From positions 46,218,507-46,282,506 of the forward strand of contig JAPXFY010000031.1 in NCBI GenBank assembly GCA_030674185.1: DNA of 64,000 nt, given 5' to 3'. Below the pieces are notes generated by a model. It saw nothing but the letters and a program-made list of their open reading frames with translations, was not told the origin of the DNA and did no database searches. Shown piece by piece: positions 22,325 through 32,154 of this stretch (position 1 is the first letter of the stretch; each line of letters begins with the position of its first letter). Source of the DNA: Monoplex corrugatus (lineage: Eukaryota > Mollusca > Gastropoda > Littorinimorpha > Ranellidae). A program made the translations under genes and the position numbers.

Positions 22325-23120
22325 TCAAACTGCTTGGGCTATCGTCTTTGCTAACACATCAGTGTAACACTCACAGAAAGACAAAGAGCTATCGTTTTTG
22401 CTAACACATTAGTGTAACACAGAAAGACAAAGAGCTATCGTTTTTGCTAACACATCAGTGTAACACTCACAGAAAGACAAAGAGCTTATTGTCTTTGCTA
22501 ACACATTAATGTAACACTCACAGAAAGACAAAGGGCTTATTGTCTTTGCTAACACATTAATGTAACACTCACAGAAAGACAAAGAGCTTATTGTCTTTGC
22601 TAACACATTAATGTAACACTCACAGAAAGACAAAGGGCTTATTGTCTTTGCTAACACATTAATGTAACACTCACAGAAAGACAAAGGGCTTATTGTCTTT
22701 GCTAACACATTAATGTAACACTCACAGAAAGACAAAGAGCTATCGTTTTTTGCTAACACACTAGTGTAACACTCACAGAAAGACAAAGAGCTATCGTTTT
22801 TGCTAACACATTAGTGTAACACAGAAAGACAAAGAGCTATCGTTTTTTCTAACACATTAGCGTCACACTCACAGAAAGACAAAGAGCTATCGTTTTTGCT
22901 AACACATTAATGTAACACTCACACAAAGACAAAGAGCTATCGTTTTCGCTAACACATTAGCGTAACACTCACAGAAAGACCTGTCGTTTTTGCTGACACA
23001 TTAGTGTAACACTCACAGAAAGACATGTCGTTTTTGCTGACACATTAGTGTAACACTCACAGAAAGACAAAGAGCTATCATTATTGATAACATGTTAGCG
23101 TAACACTCACAGAAAGACAA
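22325..23120. repeat. 51-bp minisatellite array
   Basis: About 16 units with CACTCACAGAAAGACAAAG and TTTGCTAACACATTAATGTA. Many units carry the 10-bp palindrome ACATTAATGT. Because 51 is a multiple of three, a 125-codon minus-strand frame survives, but it is only a 17-residue echo. Units with TTATTGTCTTTGC and with CTATCGTTTTTGC form two subfamilies, the first clustered in the middle. Confidence 0.96.
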
Positions 23121-23569
23121 AGACAGACAGACACACCTCTCTCCACCGATATGAAATACTTTAACCCTTTTCCTACCAAGAAAATAGGTCACTGTAGTAA
23201 CTACTGACCAAGTAATGTTAAGAGAGAGAAAGGCTGGAGGGGGTATTGTCAGAAAACAAGGTATATCTTGCCATTTTTGCCGCTTCAAACGTCGTGTGAA
23301 CGCAGAAAGGAAATGACAAGAGTAAACTCCCTTTGACAGAAAAGGATTCACGTCAGCAATGCGGTCATTTTATATTTATATACTCGAAACTGAAACTACG
23401 GTTCAGGGCACGAAATCCTCGTGACGCGGTTCACGGAGAGAGAAAGCTGAGTCACGAGGATCTCCTGACGCGGTATGGAATGTGTTAAAAAGGAAAGGAC
23501 ACAAAAAGACACAGACATATCTCTCTCCATCGATATGAAAAACTTAAGAAAAAGTAATGCCATCGTACT
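23121..23569. other. Intron part next to the first exon
   Basis: Unique sequence. The phrase CGAAATCCTCGTGACGCGG-like is nearly repeated at about 23408 and 23453 (CACGAGGATCTCCTGACGCGG). No additional exon with good splice sites was seen. Confidence 0.4.
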
Positions 23570-23575
23570 ACTCAC
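23570..23575 (-). promoter_or_regulatory. 5' splice site of the signal-peptide exon
   Basis: The minus strand reads TATA|GTGAGT, with all six intron bases matching the metazoan donor consensus. It follows the signal-peptide codons in phase 1. Confidence 0.65.
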
Positions 23576-23657
23576 TATAGTTGGCGTCAGCAAGCACAGT
23601 GGTGGCCAGTGGCAGCAGAATCAGCACCATCAACAACTGCCCCACGACCTCCATCAT
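23576..23657 (-). CDS. Signal-peptide exon of the cysteine-rich protein (5' coding exon)
   Basis: Two adjacent ATGs (23655-23657 and 23652-23654) open a frame whose first 23 residues form a classic signal peptide: short N-terminus with Glu, hydrophobic core LLMVLILLPLA, and a VLA cleavage motif followed by Asp. The exon ends one base into a codon at a perfect GTGAGT donor. The acceptor at 13013-13014 supplies the two missing bases and leads directly into the first cysteine module. The pairing is inferred from strand, phase and protein logic, so a skipped small exon is possible. Upstream on the transcript, a short frame starting ATGGTGGTGAGAC stops before the start and may be an upstream ORF. 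A weak acceptor-like TTACAG at about 23680 raises the chance of a further 5' non-coding exon. Confidence 0.65.
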
Positions 23658-23682
23658 GGCTTCTGTCTCACCACCATCTGTA

Positions 23683-24312
23683 ACACAGTGAATCACACAG
23701 TGAAGTCATTGTCATGCACACCTATGTCCCAATCAGATCATTTATGACACAATGAATCACACAGTGACGTCATTGTCATGCACACCTATGTCCCAATCAG
23801 ATCATTTATGACACAGTCAATCACACAGTGACGTCATTGTCATGCACACCTATGTCCCAATCAGATCATTTATGACAGTGAATCACACAGTGACGTCATT
23901 GTCATGCACACCTATGTCCCAATCAGATCATTTATGACACAGTCAATCACACAGTGACGTCATTGTCATGCACACCTATGTCCCAATCAGATCATTTATG
24001 ACAGTGAATCACAGTGACGTCATTCTCATGCCCACCTATGTCTCAATCAGATCATTTATGACACAGTGAATCACACAGTGACGTCATTGCCATGCACACC
24101 TATGTCCCAATCAGATCATTTATGACACAGTCAATCACACAGTGACGTCATTGTCATGCACACCTATGTCCCAATCAGATCATTTATGACACAGTGAATC
24201 ACAGTGACGTCATTGTCATGCACACCTATGTCCCAATCAGATCATTTATGACACAGTCACACAGTGACGTCATTGTCATGCACACCTATGTCTCAATCAG
24301 ATCATTTATGCA
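23683..24312 (-). promoter_or_regulatory. Tandem array (about 62 bp) carrying repeated CRE octamers, 5' of the first exon
   Basis: About ten units, each with CACACAGTGACGTCATTGTC and ATGTCCCAATCAGATCATTT. Nine units contain the perfect, palindromic cAMP-response element TGACGTCA (first at 23765-23772). The unit nearest the gene has TGAAGTCA. The array ends about 25 bases 5' of the start codon of the cysteine-rich gene. CREB/ATF-family binding follows from the motif. Regulatory use is inference, since tandem repeats can carry motifs by chance. Confidence 0.6.
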
Positions 24313-24460
24313 GGTCTATTTATTACATGTGGCATTTGTGGCAGTATACTTGTGGTAGTTTTTGATGGCAAAGTTTTCTGTTTAATCCTATATAGGGTCT
24401 ACATCTACTCCTGTTTATGTAATTTTAAAAAAAAAGTCACCATGATAATCATTACAACAA
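24313..24460. other. Spacer upstream of the CRE array
   Basis: AT-rich unique sequence. On the minus strand it would be further 5' flank of the cysteine-rich gene. No clear TATA box or initiator was assigned. Confidence 0.3.
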
Positions 24461-24464
24461 TTAT

Positions 24465-24570
24465 GAATCTCAAAGACTAATACACACCGCCTCTGTTTAT
24501 GGTTTCATCTCAAAGGCTAATTCACACAGCCTCTGCTTATGGTTTCATCTCAAAGACTAATACTTAGACC
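24465..24570. repeat. 41-bp repeat, about 2.5 copies
   Basis: The unit is CATCTCAAAGACTAAT plus ACACCGCCTCTG and TTATGGTTT. The three copies differ by a few substitutions. Confidence 0.85.
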
Positions 24571-24727
24571 ACCACAAAAGATCTACTACTGTAAGGTGGG
24601 GGTGGGGTGTGTGGATGGGGAGGAAATCCCTGTCCAGTCTGTGATGCAAGCCCAGGATTGTAGTGTCCTAGGCAGCTGCTTTAAGCACTGTTTTATGCTC
24701 AAGGTTTTCTATCCAATTATCATACTG

Positions 24728-26946
24728 TGAAAGTGGAGAATGTTCATCTTCGCAGAGTGAAAGTGGACAATGTTCATCTTCGCAGAGTGAAAGTGGACAA
24801 TGTTCATCTTTACAGAGTGAAAGTGGACAATGTTCATCTTCGCAGAGTGAAAGTGGACAATGTTCATCTTCGCAGAGTGAAAGTGGACAACGTTCATCTT
24901 TGCAGAGTGAAAGTGGACAACGTTCATCTTTACAGAGTGAAAGTGGACAATGTTCATCTTTACAGAGTGAAAGTGGACAATGTTCAGCTTTACAGAGTGA
25001 AAGTGGACAACGTTCATCTTTACAGAGTGAAAGTGGACAATGTTCAGCTTTACAGAGTGAAAGTGGACAACGTTCATCTTTGCAGAGTGAAAGTGGACAA
25101 CGTTCATCTTTGCAGAGTGAAAGTGGACAACGTTCATCTTTACAGAGTGAAAGTGGACAATGTTCAGCTTTACAGAGTGAAAGTGGACAACGTTCATCTT
25201 TACAGAGTGAAAGTGGACAATGTTCAGCTTTACAGAGTGAAAGTGGACAATGTTCATCTTTACAGAGTGAAAGTGGACAATCTTCATCTTTACAGAGTGA
25301 AAGTGGACAATGTTCAGCTTTACAGAGTGAAAGTGGACAATCTTCATCTTTACAGAGTGAAAGTGGACAATGTTCATCTTTACAGAGTGAAAGTGGACAA
25401 TGTTCATCTTTACAGAGTGAAAGTGGACAATGTTCAGCTTTACAGAGTGAAAGTGGACAACGTTCATCTTTACAGAGTGAAAGTGGACAACGTTCATCTT
25501 TACAGAGTGAAAGTGGACAATGTTCAGCTTTACAGAGTGAAAGTGGACAACGTTCATCTTTGCAGAGTGAAAGTGGACAACGTTCATCTTTACAGAGTGA
25601 AAGTGGACAATGTTCAGCTTTACAGAGTGAAAGTGGACAACGTTCATCTTTACAGAGTGAAAGTGGACAATGTTCATCTTTACAGAGTGAAAGTGGACAA
25701 TCTTCATCTTTACAGAGTGAAAGTGGACAATGTTCATCTTTACAGAGTGAAAGTGGACAATGTTCAGCTTTACAGAGTGAAAGTGGACAATGTTCATCTT
25801 TACAGAGTGAAAGTGGACAATGTTCATCTTTACAGAGTGAAAGTGGACAATGTTCAGCTTTACAGAGTGAAAGTGGACAACGTTCATCTTTACAGAGTGA
25901 AAGTGGACAACGTTCATCTTTACAGAGTGAAAGTGGACAATGTTCAGCTTTACAGAGTGAAAGTGGACAACGTTCATCTTTACAGAGTGAAAGTGGACAA
26001 TGTTCAGCTTTACAGAGTGAAAGTGGACAACGTTCATCTTTACAGAGTGAAAGTGGACAATGTTCAGCTTTACAGAGTGAAAGTGGACAATGAGTGAAAG
26101 TGGACAATGTTCATCTTTACAGAGTGAAAGTGGACAACGTTCATCTTTGCAGAGTGAAAGTGGACAACGTTCATCTTTACAGAGTGAAAGTGGACAATGT
26201 TCAGCTTTACAGAGTGAAAGTGGACAACGTTCATCTTTACAGAGTGAAAGTGGACAATGTTCATCTTTACAGAGTGAAAGTGGACAATCTTCATCTTTAC
26301 AGAGTGAAAGTGGACAATGTTCATCTTTACAGAGTGAAAGTGGACAATGTTCAGCTTTACAGAGTGAAAGTGGACAATGTTCATCTTTACAGAGTGAAAG
26401 TGGACAATGTTCATCTTTACAGAGTGAAAGTGGACAATGTTCAGCTTTACAGAGTGAAAGTGGACAACGTTCATCTTTACAGAGTGAAAGTGGACAACGT
26501 TCATCTTTACAGAGTGAAAGTGGACAATGTTCAGCTTTACAGAGTGAAAGTGGACAACGTTCATCTTTACAGAGTGAAAGTGGACAATGTTCAGCTTTAC
26601 AGAGTGAAAGTGGACAACGTTCATCTTTACAGAGTGAAAGTGGACAATGTTCAGCTTTACAGAGTGAAAGTGGACAATGAGTGAAAGTGGACAATGTTCA
26701 TCTTTACAGAGTGAAAGTGGACAATGTTCAGCTTTACAGAGTGAAAGTGGACAACGTTCATCTTTACAGAGTGAAAGTGGACAATCTTCATCTTTACAGA
26801 GTGAAGGTGGACAATGTTCATCTTTACAAAGTGAAAGTGGACAACGTTCATCTTCGCAGAGTGAAAGTGGACAATGTTCATCTTTACAGAGTGAAAGTGG
26901 ACAATGTTCATCTTTACAGAGTGAAAGTGGACAATGTTCATCTTTC
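24728..26946. repeat. 30-bp minisatellite array with a 587-bp higher-order duplication
   Basis: About 74 copies of a 30-bp unit, GAGTGAAAGTGGACAA plus TGTTCATCTTTACA, with recurring variants (CGTTCATC, TGTTCAGC, TCTTCATC, TTCGCA). The variant order in about 25540-26093 is repeated exactly in 26130-26680, and both stretches end at the same 13-bp-deleted junction CAATGAGTGAAAG, so about 590 bp was duplicated recently. Because 30 is divisible by three, four frames stay open for 200-660 codons on both strands. All encode only decapeptide echoes, and none has a start context or splice support. Confidence 0.97.
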
Positions 26947-27177
26947 AGTACACGATGCAGTCACTGCAATGAATAGAACGAAATGCCGACTGTTGTAGTC
27001 AAGGTAGGAGGACGTTCTTTGCTAGCTGGTAGGGAGAGAGATTTAAAATCCAAATTCACTTTATTACTCATTAAGGTGATAACGTTGGGTCCAGCTGGAC
27101 CCATCTATTCCTGGCCACCCTATGCAGAGGTCTTTAACATAACCGAGAGAGAGGAGAGGGTTGTGGGGAACGCAGTA
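26947..27177. other. Spacer, no gene seen
   Basis: Contains AATTCACTTTATTACTCATT (about 27052-27071) and a GGTCCAGCTGGACC palindrome (about 27089). A 75-codon frame crosses into family D and is not supported. Confidence 0.35.
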
Positions 27178-27305
27178 ATCTCATCAGACAGACAGAAAGA
27201 CCAACACTAAACCAGCCTAATGTCCAGGGGGACTTTACACTGCCACGCTACTTCTACACTTAACGGTAGAGAGATTCCATTCTATGAACGGGGGTGGGTG
27301 ATGAA
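27178..27305 (+). repeat. Dispersed family D copy 1
   Basis: The words AGAAAGACCAACACTAAACC and TAATGTCCAGGGGGACT are shared with 30150-30270 and 31875-31985. Two of the three copies lie beside GA-rich tracts. Confidence 0.6.
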
Positions 27306-27414
27306 ATTGTAGCACCTACTATGATGGATTCTCTGGTACTCCTGGGACGGCTGTTGTGTTGGCTATAATAATGGCCATCATACTTGGGTTACATTCACAC
27401 AGTGGGTTATCATT

Positions 27415-27945
27415 GTTGTTAATAATTATTATTGTTTAAAGCTCGGCCGACTACTCAGTTATATCTGGGGTATGATCATCTCAAAACAAAACACACACAT
27501 ACCTGACCACACTGATAACTTCAAGAAAAAAAAGAAAACCGGGAAAAGAAAATTAATCTTACGACATGCTCCTGGCACTGGACATTTCATCCAATTTATT
27601 GACAGGGGGCTTTACAAAAATGAATACAAATACATAAAACACTAAAAACCGGCTTACAGTATCGCACTGAAATTGCCCCAAAGCAGTTCACATTTACAGA
27701 CAGCTAAAAATGCTACTGATATGTTTCCAGCTATCAATCCTAACAGAAAGTATGTAAAAAGCTTTACAGAAAACACATACAAGTGAATGGACCGGCCTGG
27801 CAGAAAATGACAAAGGAAGAGATGACAGGAAACAAAGGAACATGACACAGAGGCAGAAGAAAGTGACAGACAGGAGGACATTTCCAGAAGGTGGGGATAC
27901 TATTTACACTGAAAGAGCCCTTGGTATTCTCACGGGGGACACATA
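27415..27945 (+). repeat. Dispersed repeat R1, near full-length copy
   Basis: Aligns along its length with 39030-39640: AAGCTCGGCCGACTACTCAG at the left, the CCAATTTATTGACAGG region, GAATACAAATACATAAAAC, AATGGACC, and the GGGGATACTATTTACACTG block at the right. It has no conserved frame, and ends are not sharp. It is non-coding with no TIR recognised. Confidence 0.8.
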
Positions 27946-28884
27946 CGAGGGTGATGTCATGAGAAAGTAACATTTATGCTACATGGGAATCGCTACTTTG
28001 TGGGATGTGACATTGCTGCTATACAGTCAGATGTGTACTTCTGCACTGTTGTGAAAAAAATGCATCCTGAAAACAACCCGTTCAGAGTTTCCAAGAAGAA
28101 AACTGAACATACTGTTTTAAAATTCAAAACCAAGCAGCCAAAATTCTCATGATAAAGCGGGCAGGCAAGTTTGGCAAGAGAAGCAACTGCTCATGGACTA
28201 AAGCTTATTGTGCAGCTGCAGTTGCTTCCCATGTTAAGTGGTGGTGTATTTCTGAGACGCAGTGTTGTCCACTCCCATTCATCAAAACTGATTCTGATGG
28301 AACACGAGAGCCGTGTGAAAGTAGAATGGTGAAAACACAGTTCTACAAGACAGAAGAAGTATGCCAGACTAGCCAGCAACTTAAGGAAATATGTTTCCAA
28401 ACCAAGTCGAATTCGCCATACAAGTTGGAACAATGGGGTTGATAGGTAAGGCACATCAGCCCGTGACCTCATGAAACAGCTCTCTATTTGTGGACAGAAA
28501 CAGACCAGAACCATGAAGGCAATGGCTAAAGCAGCTGAAAAGAGTTCCAGCTACATCTGATGGAGGAGAAACACCAGTGAATCCTATTAGGCCTGAAATT
28601 CCCCACACACAGCAGGTGTTTAATTAACACATCCGTCATGATTACTTCAGGCACCTGACCATCTTGAAAGCGCAGGTTCAAACACAGGTGGAAGGGGAGA
28701 GGGGGGGGGGGGACGACGACAACAGAAGGATATCCCGGAGTCAAAAAGATCGGCACATTTTTTTTGTCGTATTTGGAACTGGCTCCAATGCCGGTTCCGT
28801 GGGATTTTAAATGGTACACAAGGATAAATTATATCTAGATGTAAATACAGGCAGACCAAGGAAGACCTTGACGTCACACGGCAT
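27946..28884. other. Unique region with a decayed frame of unknown origin
   Basis: A plus-strand frame of 97 codons (28149-28442) and overlapping minus frames exist, and conceptual translation of the next segments (about 28440-28560) gives peptide-like stretches in other frames, as in a broken coding relic. No domain was recognised. A G run lies at 28700-28711 and a DNA phrase CACATTTTTTTTGTCG near 28755. Confidence 0.35.
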
Positions 28885-29817
28885 TTCTTCTCTATAAACC
28901 TTTCAGCTCGCTATAGATCTAGTCAATCAGCCCCCCCCCCCCCTCATAAACCTTTCAGCTCGCTATAGATCTAGTCAATCAGCCCAACCTCACCGCTGAC
29001 GTCATCACTCCCCCCCTCACTTCTATAAACCTTTCAGCTCGCATAGACTAGTCAATCAGCCCCCCCCTCACTTCTCATAAACTTCAGCTCGCTATAGATC
29101 AGTCAATCAGCCCCCCCCCCCTCACTTCTCTATAAACCTTTCAGCTCGCTATAGATCTAGTCAATCAGCCCCCCCCCCCTCACTTCTCTATAAACCTTTC
29201 AGCTCGCTATAGATCTAGTCAATCAGCCCCCCCCCTCACTTCTCAACCTTTCACTCGCTATAGATCTAGTCAATCACCCCCCCCCATCACTTCCTATAAA
29301 CTTCAGCTCGCTATAGATCTAGTCAATCAGCCCCCCCCCCCCTCACTTCTCTATAAACCTTTCAGCTCGCTATAGATCTAGTCAATCAGCCCCCCCCCCC
29401 TCACTTCTCTATAAACCTTTCAGCTCGCTATAGATCTAGTCAATCAGCCCCCCCCCCTCACTTCTCTATAAACCTTTCAGCTCGCTATAGATCTAGTCAA
29501 TCAGCCCCCCCCCCCTCACTTCTCTATAAACCTTTCAGCTCGCTATAGATCTAGTCAATCAGCCCCCCCCCCTCACTTCTCATAATCAGCTCTATGAGTA
29601 CCTAAATTCAGCTCGCTATAGATCTAGTCAATCAGCCCCCCCCCCCTCTACTTCTCTATAAACCTTTCAGCTCGCTATAGATCTAGTCAATCAGCCCCCC
29701 CCCCCCCACTTCTCTATAAACCTTTCAGCTCGCTATAGATCAGTCAATCAGCCCCCCCCCCCTCACTTCTCTATAAACCTTTCAGCTCGCTATAGATCTA
29801 GTCAATCAGCCCCCCCC
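28885..29817. repeat. 57-bp minisatellite with poly-C in every unit
   Basis: About 16 units of TTCTCTATAAACCTTTCAGC, TCGCTATAGATCTAGTCAAT and CAGC followed by 7-12 C. The C run varies in length between units, and several units (29030-29110, 29250-29300, 29575-29620) have missing bases. The minus strand has a G run every 57 bp. Each full unit also carries CTATAAA and the palindrome TAGATCTA. Confidence 0.96.
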
Positions 29818-30109
29818 ACTCTCCCAGCCCAAGACAGCATCAGTGGATGGTACAAGATGAGTGATAAAAGAAAAGACGAAAACAGAAGAATTTACTTTGT
29901 ACAGGGAAAATGGAAGAACGCCACAGGGGCGGGGGGGGGGTGGTGGTGAAGAGACCCCCTCCCCTTCCTCTCCCCCCCCCCCCAAAAAAAATTAACATAA
30001 TTGCTGTTGCTTAATATCCTAAGAAGTGATTACTTTTGGGAATGAAACAATCGAGAAATAAGTGCACACACACACCCACATCCACAGAGACAGAGAAGAG
30101 AGAGTGAGT

Positions 30110-30149
<40 letters not shown>

Positions 30150-30150
30150 C
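29818..30150. other. Spacer with homopolymers and (GA)n
   Basis: G and C runs at about 29930-29990 and GA repeat at about 30098-30147. No gene seen. Confidence 0.5.
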
Positions 30151-30270
30151 TCAATAAATCTTGCCAGAACACCCAACGCCAAACCAGCGTAATGTCCAGA
30201 GGGACTGCATGTCACCCAGGCTCTATTTCAAAGACGGAGGGAACAACATGGGAAATAAGAGATCGTTCAA
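30150..30270 (+). repeat. Dispersed family D copy 2
   Basis: AACGCCAAACCAGCGTAATG and TCCAGAGGGACTGCATGTC match the family D copies at 27178 and 31875, directly after a GA tract. Confidence 0.6.
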
Positions 30271-30640
30271 CCTGTGGCAATGTCTTTCTATTGTTGCCAT
30301 TTCGAAGCACGCCGAAAGCAACACGGACAGCGAGCAACCAAGTCAATGCAATGTCTGGTGATGGAAAAGTCTGATTAGTTTCGAAGAATGAAAATACAAA
30401 AAATACGCAATTTATTTACTGTAAAGTTTCCATTTCAGTTTTTGAAGATTGCATCTTCACGCTGGGGAAAAAAATCCCATATGCGCTGATGCCATGTAAC
30501 GAAGAAGATATAAAATGATCATGGCATGATGATTGTAATGCCAGGTAATGGAGAAGATCTAAACTGATCACGCCATAAGCACAAACGTACGTGAGCCCTA
30601 TGCACTGACAAGGTTTGAGATCCTACCTAGCACTAAATGT
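30271..30640. other. Spacer, no gene seen
   Basis: Unique sequence. AGAAGATATAAAATGATCA and AGAAGATCTAAACTGATCA (about 30503 and 30552) form an imperfect local duplication with GATGCCATGTAACG / AATGCCAGGTAATG in front. Confidence 0.4.
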
Positions 30641-30644
30641 TATG

Positions 30645-31630
30645 TCTGTGTATCTGTTATAGGAACAACACAGGCTACATCAGGCTACATTGTAGTGAAA
30701 TGTATATCTTCATCTGGTTTGTGTATCTGTTACAGGAACAACACAGGCTACATCAGGCTACATTGTAGTGAAATGTATATCTTCATCTGGTCTGTGTATC
30801 TGTTATAGGAACAATACAGGCTACATTACAGTGAAATGTATATCTTCATCTGGTTTGTGTATATGTTATAGGAACAATACAGGCTACATTACAGTGAAAT
30901 GTATATCTTCATCTGGTCTGTGTATCTGTTATAGGAACAACACAGGCTACATCAGGCTACATTACAGTGAAATGTATATCTTCATCTGGTCTGTGTATCT
31001 GTTATAGGAACAACACAGGCTACATCAGGCTACATTATAATGAAATGTATATCTTCATCTGGTCTGTGTATCTGTTATAGGAACAACACAGGCTACATCA
31101 GGCTACATTACAGTGAAATGTATATCTTCATCTGGTCTGTGTATCTGTTATAGGAACAACACAGGCTACATCAGGCTACATTATAATGAAATGTATATCT
31201 TCATCTGGTCTGTGTATCTGTTATAGGAACAACACAGGCTACATCAGGCTACATTACAGTGAAATGTATATCTTCATCTGGTCTGTGTATCTGTTATAGG
31301 AACAACACAGGCTACATCAGGCTACATTATAATGAAATGTATATCTTCATCTGGTCTGTGTATCTGTTATAGGAACAACACAGGCTACATCAGGCTACAT
31401 TATAATGAAATGTATATCTTCATCTGGTCTGTGTATCTGTTATAGGAACAACACAGGCTACATTACAGTGAAATGTATATCTCCTTCTGGTTTGTGTATC
31501 TGTTATAGGAACAACACAGGCTACATCAGGCTACATTATAATGAAATGTATATCTCCATCTGGTCTGTGTATCTGTTATAGGAACAACACAGGCTACATC
31601 AGGCTACATTATAATGAAATGTATATCTCA
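30645..31630. repeat. 73/63-bp minisatellite array
   Basis: About 14 units of GTGTATCTGTTATAGGAACA, ACACAGGCTACATCAGGCTA, and GTGAAATGTATATCTTCATC. The phrase GGCTACATCA/GGCTACATTA is doubled in long units and single in short ones, so a 10-bp sub-repeat gain or loss generates the two unit lengths. Confidence 0.96.
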
Positions 31631-31675
31631 CTCCATGAGGTCGGAAATAAATATATATACTCTTGAAGACTTTAA

Positions 31676-31872
31676 TACAGAAGGGAGGGAGACGAAAGGG
31701 GGGGGGGGGAGTGAGGTGTAGGTACAAGAGGGGGGAGGGAAGAGAGGGATGGGGACAGAGTGCAGCAGAGAAGGGGAGACAAGGGGGGTGGGGAAGAGAG
31801 GCGTGGAATGGAAAGGGTAAGGAGAAGGGGAGGGTGAGGGAAGGGAGATAGACGTGGGAGGGAGAGAGGAGG
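31676..31872. repeat. Polypurine GGGAGA-rich tract
   Basis: About 190 bases are nearly all purine on the plus strand, with long G runs. Pro/Ser/Leu frames on the minus strand are artefacts. Confidence 0.9.
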
Positions 31873-31874
31873 CG

Positions 31875-31990
31875 CACGCTCAGTAAATCTTGTCAGGCAG
31901 GCGGAAGGACCAGCACTAAAGCAAGTGTAAATGTCCACAGGGACTCTATGTTTACCAAGTTAGTGTTTCACACAGAACGGGAGGACAGAC
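31875..31990 (+). repeat. Dispersed family D copy 3
   Basis: CTCAGTAAATCTTGTCAGG, AAGGACCAGCACTAAAGC and AATGTCCACAGGGACTCTATG match the other two copies. Confidence 0.6.
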
Positions 31991-32150
31991 AGACAGACTT
32001 GTGCTGCAGGCAGGAAGGACAGGAGGAATAACGATGCCTTGATCTGCAGAGACACAGCACTAATGATGATGGGCTGGCCGTTAGACATAGTGCCTGTTGG
32101 GCTGCTTGGTCAGCACTTACACTTTGTCCACTGCGTCTGCGCTTGGCCTA
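31991..32150. other. Spacer before the 44-bp array
   Basis: Unique sequence with no recognised feature. Confidence 0.3.
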
Positions 32151-32154
32151 GAGC

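Larger units (their letters stand above)
13013..23575 (-). other. Probable phase-1 intron of the cysteine-rich gene
   Basis: The donor is GTGAGT at 23570-23575 (minus strand). The acceptor is AG at 13013-13014, preceded by a pyrimidine-rich run. One codon base is left on the 5' exon and two are supplied by the 3' exon, so the frame is kept. No further cysteine-rich frame was seen between the exons, but very small exons could be missed. The intron contains two LINE relics, three SINE-B copies, a piggyBac remnant and five tandem arrays. Confidence 0.5.

Noticed and set aside
24668..26694. Open frames of 397-661 codons on both strands, some resembling a Cys/Ser-rich structural or mucin-like protein
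   Set aside because: The 30-bp unit length keeps any stop-free frame open. Frames on both strands are equally long, the unit mutates without codon bias, and frames shift at the 13-bp-deleted junctions.
28149..28442. 97-codon plus-strand frame in unique sequence
   Set aside because: No domain, no splice support, and overlapping frames of similar length on the other strand. It is kept only as a possible relic.
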